Assembly: GCA_002917075.1 (NCBI GenBank)
Contig: NTMA01000018.1
Location: 434,001 to 498,000, forward strand
Source of the DNA: Hawksworthiomyces lignivorus
Taxonomy: Eukaryota > Ascomycota > Sordariomycetes > Ophiostomatales > Ophiostomataceae
Direction of reading: 5' to 3'
Length of the DNA stretch: 64,000 nucleotides
The notes under the pieces are model-generated. The model was not told the DNA's origin, did no database searches, and saw only the letters and a program-made list of their open reading frames with translations. Every line of letters starts with the position of its first letter. The first letter of the stretch is position 1. This document shows positions 56,601 through 64,000 of this stretch, piece by piece. The position numbers and the translations under genes were made by a program.

Positions 56601-57502
56601 GTGCCATGGAGGGTGCATTGCCACTGCTGCTGCCATTGCTGCCATTTTTGTTGCTGTAATACGAACTGACAGGGTATGCAGCACCGCCGGCTGGCTGCGA
56701 AGATCCCAGGGAGCTGAACATGGGCCGCGGGGCCGGCTTGCGATCAGGTTGCTTCGGTGCCAAGGGCCCAGTAAGCCGTTGGGGCCGGTGGTGCTCGGGT
56801 CGGTTCCGGTTAGTATTGAACATGAGATTCTGCCGCCGCTGCATCATCGCTGCAGCTGACGACGACGGCGCTGGCGCCGCCGGCGATGCCATCTGCGTGG
56901 GCATACCAAATACGGGACGGCTTGTCGCCATGCCGCCGAGGCCGCCACTGTTGTCTGCTCTGTTCTTGCTCGGAGTCATCACCGCAGGAGCTGGGCTGCT
57001 CGTGATATCGATAATATCATTGGGAGCAGAAATGGGCTGCAGAGGCGAGTCCATGAAGCCGCCCGTGCCTTGTGAGTCGAAGCCGCTTTGCGAGTTCATA
57101 GCCTGCGAGCTGACGATCATGAGGTCGTCATCCGAGAAGGATGCACTACGCGAGCGGGCCATTGTGCCGATATGGCAAGTATGGGAAGTTGTGGATGTAG
57201 GGGGAGGAACAAAAGTCGTTGTGAGGATAAGATCACCGAAGCTCTTGGCTGGCTCCTCTCGTGTCTTGACGGGAGGTACAACTAGTCCTTTTCGTGGAGA
57301 GGAAGGCCGGCGTGGCGACTCGTGGAAAGAGGGACTATCTTGGGCTGCGAGAGTGTTCTTGGGCTGAAATCCAAAACCAGCACCAGGCTTGGTCCTAATT
57401 TATAGACAAAGGGCCTCGGTCAGCAGCTGTGTCACTCCCAAAGCAGACGGCAGAGACAAAGGAGGGAGCGAGATGGAGATGTAGCAGGGAGACTCACCTC
57501 AT
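53686..57502 (-). CDS. SNF2-family DNA translocase, Rad5/Uls1-like, with SUMO-interacting motifs
   Basis: Exon 1 is 57498-57502 (ATGAG) and exon 2 is 53686-57394, giving 1237 residues; a fallback start at 57162 gives 1158. SIM-like motifs SDDDLMIVSS and NDIIDITSS lie near the N terminus. The ATPase domain starts KLLPHQVEGVQWMKGRELGP, with Walker A DDMGLGKT (about residue 371), DEAH (about 492) and LTGTPMQNNLDELQSLVNFL. A Cys-rich finger CEVC..CASC (about 742-770) occupies the RING position. An acidic and basic linker of over 200 residues follows, then HELICc (FIVFSQFTSMLDLVAPFLDK, VVILEPFWNPFVEEQAIDRV, HRLTQ). Relatives (Uls1, fission-yeast Rrp1/Rrp2) act on SUMO-conjugated chromatin proteins; that role is inferred. 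Confidence 0.88.
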
Positions 57503-58147
57503 TGATTATGACAATCAAGTGAGCAGACAAGCATGCGAAGCTAGCTCGCTTGACTAAAAAAGAAGCACCGAGAGAAGGAATAGCAGTCTTTTTCGCAGTC
57601 TGAGGTTGCCTTGCATCAGCATCAGAGAGCTATCGTGCACAGAGTGTCGAATACTATATTGAAGAAGCCGTTTGCAGGAGTTTGGCTGAGACTGACAAGG
57701 GCGGGCGTCATGCATTCTTATTGGCTGACTTAGTGGCGTAAACAGGTGGGTGCTGAGCAACGCCACTACTGATAAGATAAGGTACTCCGTGTGCCTCCAG
57801 AGGGTACAGGGTACATTCGCTGTATTTGTTTACTTTTCGCTAGGCAGAAGCCCTGCAAAAGACGGAAAACCGAGCTACGAGAGAGAGCCCTGTCACACTG
57901 GTGCGTATGATTAATGGATTTTGGGGAAATGACAGCGCATTGCGGCGCAATATCCTGCATGGGTTGGTACGTTTGGTGCCCAAGTAGGGCCGGTTATGCT
58001 AACGGGTACCATTTCACTCCTCTGCTCAAAACAAATGTCAAGGAAACCTCGATATGCGTCTCTTTGCGTAATCAATGCAGCCTCAATTTCATCGCTGTCC
58101 AATCCATGCAGCCCGCATACATGCAATCAGAGACCATGGCACTATCA
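57503..58147. promoter_or_regulatory. upstream region of the SNF2-family gene and YRB30 3' side
   Basis: About 640 bases, with no supported gene. It contains the leader of the helicase gene and the 3' flank of the next minus-strand gene. Confidence 0.5.
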
Positions 58148-60166
58148 TCACTGAATGGATGTGTCTGTGTAGGGATCAAACCCGACCCTCTGCTTAGCTG
58201 CCCTTTTTGCTCTCCACTTATCTTCACCGGTCAGCCCTGTGGTCGATGTCTCTTCCAAAAAGAAAGTGAGAATATGATCTGGTATCGAGAGATGGGATGT
58301 CTGCTGGAACTCTTGGAGGCTCATCATACGGATCAGCATTTCAAGAAGAGAAAGAGACGAGGTGACAGAACCGTATGGTGATCGAGGCGTGAGCGATTCC
58401 GGCTTGCTTGGCGTAAGCTTTCTGCCCGAGCTTTGTATCGGAGAACTGCGTGAGATCTGCTGCTGCAGGCCGTCGCCATTTGTAGATAGCAACTCTGATA
58501 CGGAGAGTTCGTGAAGTTGCACCGAGAGGTGAACATCAGCAGAAGCGCATTTGGCATGTTCTGGTTCAGCAGTCGTGTCTAAGAAGAGAGACTTGTCATC
58601 TTCGCATATTTCATCTTGCTCATCGCTGTCGCAGTCGTCTCCGATAAAGACTTCCAGCGCGAGCCACTCTGGGTCCAGATGCTGTGGAAATTGCCACTTG
58701 GTCTCTTCATGAGCCTGGCAATGGTCTTGCTTGCAGGAGCGGCTCTGGACAATGCTTTCATCGTGCGTCTCAGGCGATACCATCCCAGATGGACTCTCGT
58801 CTATCACAAATGTTGTCCTTTCTGCATCGGTCTCCCCATTGTCTGGACCCGGCATCATATGCTGCATTGTGTTATTTGGTGCCACAGCCGACCTGTCACG
58901 TTTCAAGAGAAGGACGGCACTGTTGTCCAGCTCGTTTGCAGAGTCTACGTTCAAAATACGCCCAGTGTCTGTATAGAATATCTTTGAAATCTGATGAATT
59001 GGTATCGACTCCCGGATGCCAGCCCGCCGTATACCATCATATGAGCTGAACGATGCCTCCTCCTCTTCGTCGTCATGGACTCGGCCATCGTCCAGATCTT
59101 CAATTATTTCAAGTTGATAGGCATACTCATCCTCACAAGAGGGAGAGAGTCCTAGACTCAGCGTTACGGCTCCTTTTTCTCTTTGGTCTGTCGTGTCCTG
59201 CGGTTTTGAGAGATAGCCCAGCTTGCGGTCGAAGTCCCAACCTGGAGGTGTCCGGTAAAGACGAACACGACACTTGTGCAAGACTTCTTGCCAAATTGGC
59301 TTCCTCTGGCCTTCTTCGATCCCATACGGCTGGATTTCCTCTTGGAGATCTCCGGTACAGCCTTTCTCTGTGGCAGAATGGCCCAGGAACAGCATATAAA
59401 GGGACAGTGAAAACGATGGCCCAATTGGCACCGGCCGACACGGGCTGTTAGAAAATTGTGTATCACCCACTGTAAGAAACATGCTGCTCTGGAGCAGCCG
59501 CGACGGAGAGATGCTTGGTGGCAGCGAGGCAGACAGGCTCTCACCAGATGCCGTGAGGGCAAGCTGGATAAGAGGAATGTCGTCGTTGATGCGCATCAAT
59601 AAGCTTTTAATGTCACGAATAATCTCTGCTACGTCGGTCTTCCGATGCTCTGCTGTCAAACTGTGCTTGCCAGTTGCTTGGGCGAACTCTTCGTTGGAGG
59701 CCGCCTTCTCACAACGTCTTCCCAACGTGACAATGTCGCGATGCAAAGCTTTCGCTAAAGCGGCTGCATTTGCTAGAAATGCATTGCCACGACTAGATCT
59801 AGAAGTAGAAATGTCTCATTAAGAGAAAATGTATAGATATAGAAAGCAGCGAGATGTTTGTATATGAAGCAGTCGGAGATCTCATACATACCTGAACTCA
59901 ATGAGATCGAGAGCTGGAGAGATGATCTGTTGGCCATTTGTTAGAGCATGAGCCTCAAAGTATATAGCATCCTCACATCGGCTTGCCTTGATCTTGCTGT
60001 TTAGGATCTTCTGGAGGGCTAGAAGCTCTGCAAAGTGAGTCTCGTTGTCGACTGTCTTCAAGAGACGAGAACACTGCTGCAGAGCAAAATTGGACGTCAG
60101 AGCTATACCACAGCGCATGGCATAATTGGCAGCTTGCACGCCGAGTCTGGCGAGAAATTCATCCAT
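58148..60166 (-). CDS. YRB30: YRB30-like Ran-GTP-binding protein
   Basis: Budding-yeast Yrb30 binds the GTP form of Ran (Gsp1) and interferes with its GTPase activation, influencing nuclear transport. Exon 1 is 59892-60166 and exon 2 is 58148-59798 (donor GTATGT, acceptor TTCTAG), giving 641 residues. The N terminus MDEFLARLGVQAANYAMRCG continues as IALTSNFALQQCSRLLKTV. The junction LIEFRSSRGNAFLANAAALA and ALHRDIVTLGRRCEKAA are the most conserved family landmarks I know. The middle and the C-terminal half are acidic and Ser-rich. The C terminus has a basic WRAKRAAKQRVGFDPYTDT. The name rests on remembered N-terminal conservation, and biochemical function in this species is inferred. Confidence 0.82.
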
Positions 60167-61129
60167 AACTCTTTCGGGTTGTCCATAGTTTGAAAAATTG
60201 AAAAAGCCTGACGATAGGCAAACAGATGAAGATCATGGAAATAGAGAGATGAGAGTGAAGTTGACGTTGGGGCAAGAGTATCTTGAGAGGTTTCAGGGAG
60301 CTATTAGATAGCTTTAGGCGAGCTTCAGGGTAGCTTTGGGAAAGCTTCAGGCATTACACTGTGATTTTAGTGCGTGTAGCGTGTAAGTTGGGACAGGTAC
60401 CCGTCCCTACAGTGCGGTGTCCACCAATCTTTGTGCCTATAATACCGGCTTTGCAGGTGAGTTTGTCTGCCCCGCGATGAGGCCCTGGCAGATTTGTCTC
60501 TGTTAGTGCAGGTGGGCACCGCACTGTCCTCTTTTGGCAAATATGACGTAGGTACACTGTGCAACTGCCACTGGGATCCATACGACCCACGTGATGGATC
60601 GCCCGCACTTTCCCAAGGCTTTTCTTCCGGAACAATGGCGGGGCAAATAAAAAGAAAAATTAAAAATAAAACAGGAAAAAAAAAAAGCAGCGCATCGTCT
60701 TCTTCAAGGCCGACTGGCCCATCTATACTTCACCTCTAACAACAGCATTCTTGCACCTTGACAGAGAAATCGTACAATATCTAGGCAGAATATCCGTTCC
60801 TTGGGCCAATCCGTCGTGAACTGGGAGGGAAACCAAAAATCCCATTTTAAGGACTAGTGCCTCTGCGTTGAGTCACTGGGCAGCAACGCTGCCTATTTGC
60901 CTGTTCCGCATCTTCTCTTTTTCTTCTGCTTTTAGATCAGCTGCATCACGCAGTTTCGCACTTTTGAAAGATAGCCCGTTCTTGGATTTGTTTTTCTCTG
61001 ATCTCGTCTTGAAGTAATTTTGAGATCTCTATTTTTTTTACCCTCTTTCTTATTTTTATTTTTTATTTACGAACCCGAAGAATTCCCCCAGTCTCCAAAT
61101 ATACCGACAGGGTTTATTAGTCTACGAAA
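60167..61129. promoter_or_regulatory. divergent promoter region of YRB30 and SUP35
   Basis: 960 bases between divergent starts. It contains short repeats of AGCTTTAGG/AGCTTCAGG type at 60300-60355 (three imperfect copies) and a T-rich leader at 60900-61070 before SUP35. I see no gene. Confidence 0.5.
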
Positions 61130-63625
61130 ATGTCTCACCTCAACTCTTGGGAAGATGATCCAGCGGCTCAGGACGACAACTTGGCGCAGCAGACGCAGCA
61201 AATGAACCTGGGTGGCGGCCGAGGCCGAGGTGGCGGTGGTCGTGGGCGCGGCGGCGGCAACTTCAACGGTGGCGCTTCTACGTTCCAGCCCGGTGCTGCC
61301 ACCTTTAACCCTGGCCAGCCTTATGGCTCCAACTTCGTTCCCCAGTACCAGCAGCAGCAGCAGCAGCAGTATTACAACCAGGGCTACGGCTATCCTCAAT
61401 ACGGCGGCCAGTCTGGATACGATCAGTACAACCAAGGGTATGCTGGCGTGTACGGTGGCAATCAGGGCTACAACAACCAGCAGAGCTACGGTAAGCTTTC
61501 AAATTTTGCGTGACACACAGAAATTGCATGAGCGGTCGAGGACTGACAGAAATGGAACTGCAAGGCCAATACCATAGCAACTACCAGAACCAGCAACAGT
61601 CCCAACGCGGAGGCGGCCAGTATTCTACCCGAGGCGGTCCTACGATTGCGAAGCGGCCGACAGACAACGCGGCAGCGCCCGCAACAGAGGCTGCGTCTCC
61701 TGCACCTGCAGCCGCACCGGCTGCCATGCCTGCAGAGAGCATCGGCGCCAAGGTTCTGAGCATCGGCGGCGACAGCGCCAAGCCCAAGGTGGCCAAGGTG
61801 CTGTCGATTGGTGTGCCCGCAGCACCAAAGGAGGAAGCCAAAGAAGAGGCGCCGAAGAAGGAAGAGCCAAAGAAGGAGACCGCCGCCGCTGCCGCTGCCA
61901 CCCCCGACCCAGCTGCCACTGGCGCCGCTGCTGCTGCTGCTGGCGCAAAAGCCACGGCCACCAAGGCCATTGAGAAGACGGGTGCCACACAGACCTCAGG
62001 CAGCGGCACTACGTCGCCTACACCGTCGTCTGGCCGCTCGAGCCCTTCACGTGCTGGCTCAGCAAAGGCCGCACGCGACGCAGATGCTGTGCAGAAGGAG
62101 CAGGCAGCAGACGTGGACGACGAGACGCTCAAGGAAATCTACGGCAAGGAGCACGTGAACATCATCTTCATCGGCCACGTCGACGCCGGCAAGTCGACGC
62201 TGGGCGGTTCGATTCTCTATGCGACCGGTATGGTGGACCAGCGCACGCTGGACAAGTACAAGCGCGAAGCCAAGGATATGGGCCGTGAGACCTGGTACCT
62301 GTCATGGGCTCTGGACTTGACCAACGAGGAGAGATCCAAGGGCAAGACGGTCGAGGTCGGCCGCGGCTTCTTCGAGACAGAGAAGCGCCGCTACAGCATT
62401 CTCGACGCTCCCGGCCACAAGACCTATGTGCCTAACATGATTGGCGGTTAGTACTACTTTTTATAGCTTCTTTGAGGCTTTTTCCCTTTCATTTCCCTCC
62501 CCTTTTCAGTTTTCTAATGAACGTTTACAGGCGCCTCTCAAGCCGACGTCGGTATCCTCGTCATCTCTGCACGCAAGGGCGAGTACGAGACCGGCTTCGA
62601 AAAGGGCGGCCAGACCAGAGAGCACGCCATGCTGGCCAAGACACAAGGTGTCAACAAGCTGATCGTCGTCATCAACAAGATGGACGACCCCACCGTCAAC
62701 TGGTCGCAGGAACGGTACAAGGAGTGCACGACCAAGCTGTCGCAGTTCCTGAAGGGCACGGGTTACAACCTCAAGACCGACGTCTTCTTCATGCCCATTG
62801 CCGCTCAGCAGATCCTCAACATCAAGGACCGCATTCCCAAGGGCACCGCCGACTGGTACAACGGCCCGTCGCTGTTGGAGTACCTCGACGGTATGCAGGC
62901 GCTGGAGCGCAAGGTGAACGCGCCATTCATGATGGCCATCAACGCCAAGTACCGCGACATGGGCACCATGTGCGAGGGCAAGATCGAGGCCGGTGTTGTC
63001 AAGAAGGGCATGAGCTTGATCATGATGCCGAACAAGCAGCAGGTGGATATCACCGCCGTCTATGGCGAGACCGAGGACGAGGTGCCCATCGCGCAGTGCG
63101 GTGACCAGGTGCGCCTGCGCCTGCGCGGCATCGAGGAGGAGGAGATCATGCCCGGCTTCGTGCTGTGCTCGCCCAAGCGCCTGGTACACAACGTCACCAC
63201 CTTTGAGGCGCAGGTGCGCATCCTCGAGCTCAAGACCATCCTGACGGCCGGCTACAACTGCGTGCTGCACGTGCACTCGGCCATCGAGGAGGTCACCTTC
63301 GCGGCGCTCCTGCACAAGCTGCAGAAGGGCACCAACCGCAAGAGCAAGCTGCCGCCGTCACACGCCAAGCGGGGCGACAGCATCATCGCCCGGCTGCAGG
63401 TCACCGGCGGTGCTGGCTCTGTGTGCGTTGAGCGGTTTGAAGACTACCCGCAGCTGGGTCGCTTCACGCTGCGCGACCAGGTAGGTTCCTCGATTTCTTC
63501 TTTTCTCGCCTGCTTCCTTTTCAACAGGCAAATTGCGTGTGTTCTATTTTTGCTGACTAGTTTTACAGGGTCAAACCATTGCCATTGGCAAGATCATCAA
63601 GCTGATCACGGATGAGGACGCTTAA
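61130..63625 (+). CDS. SUP35: translation termination factor eRF3 (Sup35)
   Basis: eRF3 is the GTPase partner of eRF1 that drives peptide release. The exons are 61130-61490, 61565-62446, 62531-63480 and 63569-63625, giving 749 residues. The N domain is Gln/Gly/Tyr/Asn-rich with an RGG-like patch and a glutamine run, a prion-like composition. The M domain is Lys/Glu/Ala-rich and carries the motif AKVLSIG twice. The GTPase domain starts near residue 313: G1 GHVDAGKST, switch region ERSKGKTVEVGRGFFETEKR, G3 DAPGH and G4 NKMD. EF-Tu-like domains 2 and 3 follow, with GTMCEGKIEAGVVKKGMSLI and the end GQTIAIGKIIKLITDEDA. The start is supported by the conserved SWEDDPAAQDDNLAQQTQ, the PAM-like acidic N terminus seen in fungal eRF3. 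Confidence 0.97.
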
Positions 63626-64000
63626 ATGGGCAAAGAGGAGGCGGCCCGCCACGACTGACGACGAGATGCTCAGTATATGGGAGGCCCGGGGCATGGAGGA
63701 CAACAATTGTATGGAAGAAACAGCAACAGCGGCAGCAGCTATGACACAAACACAGCTAGGAAGGCCTGGCGCAAAAAGTCGATTATATTCTTCGCATTTG
63801 TTTTTGCTGTTGGTTTGCACAGAATAGACGTAAAAATTACGAAACAAAGATCCACAAAACAGTACATTGTCTCCAGAACCCTTTAGCCACATTACATACT
63901 AAATCATGTCCAAGCCAATTTTCAGCATTCTCTTCATCTAGCGTCCTCCGCATGCAAACAAACTCGGGCTCAAAACAGCCTGGGGAAGAACGTGGGCGTG
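63626..64000. other. SUP35 3' region, possible exon of a minus-strand neighbour
   Basis: This is mostly 3'UTR-like sequence. On the minus strand an acceptor-like TTCCCCAG near 63981 opens a frame that includes CMRRTLDEENAENWLGHDLV and could be the last exon of a gene beyond the window. It may equally be chance. Confidence 0.3.

Noticed and set aside
62447..62530. Apparent break in the SUP35 GTPase after NMIGG
   Set aside because: It is a normal intron (donor GTTAGT, acceptor TTACAG) that restores GASQADVGILVISARKGEYE in frame.
1..64000. tRNA, rRNA or intact transposon
   Set aside because: I looked for T-loop/anticodon patterns, rRNA motifs, terminal inverted repeats, and transposase or reverse-transcriptase motifs, and saw none. 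A covariance-model search would be decisive.

Overview
The window is nuclear DNA of a filamentous ascomycete (Pezizomycotina, probably a Sordariomycete). The evidence is many short spliceosomal introns (GTAAGT/GTATGT donors, CTAAC/CTGAC branch sites), very GC-rich third codon positions inside genes, pyrimidine-rich leaders before many start codons, and orthologues of single-copy fungal housekeeping genes. I saw no rRNA, tRNA, CRISPR array, intact transposon or prokaryotic operon structure. The species cannot be fixed from the sequence alone.

Layout, left to right: APS2 (+, AP-2 sigma); IST1 (-, ESCRT-III regulator); SPT3 (-, SAGA subunit, with a 1 kb first intron that holds an in-frame ORF); PPM1 (-, PP2A leucine carboxyl methyltransferase); an uncharacterised multi-pass membrane protein (+); a 3.7 kb gene-free stretch with a pyrimidine-rich leader; a SUN-family wall protein with a serine-rich tail and GPI-type C terminus (+); CSN12 (-, PCI protein). 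Next is an A/T-richer accessory interval of about 4.4 kb (18.9-23.3 kb). It carries a divergent pair: a CorA-like two-TM protein that looks 5'-truncated (-), and a protein resembling the PD-(D/E)XK/Uma2 fold (+). Then come SPT6 (+), a JmjC/cupin-8 oxygenase (+), a 10-exon mitochondrial 2-oxodicarboxylate carrier (-), an ankyrin-RCC1-BTB-BTB protein of IBtk architecture (+), ATG13 (+), HSE1 (+, ESCRT-0), an SNF2/Rad5-like translocase with SUMO-interacting motifs (-), a YRB30-like Ran-GTP-binding protein (-), and SUP35/eRF3 (+).

The genes do not form a pathway cluster. Several act in endosome and vacuole traffic (APS2, IST1, HSE1, ATG13) and several in transcription and chromatin (SPT3, SPT6, CSN12, the SNF2 protein), but they are dispersed among others, as is usual in fungal chromosomes. 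All exon boundaries were worked out by eye from splice consensus, reading phase and family conservation. In every multi-exon model given with high confidence the exon lengths sum to a whole number of codons.

The places most worth a second look are the accessory divergent pair at 19.9-22.4 kb, the intronic in-frame ORF of SPT3, the 5-nt first exon and N-terminal extension of the SNF2 protein, the GC-AG intron and 22-nt exon of the carrier, and the leader and 3'UTR structures of the SUN gene.
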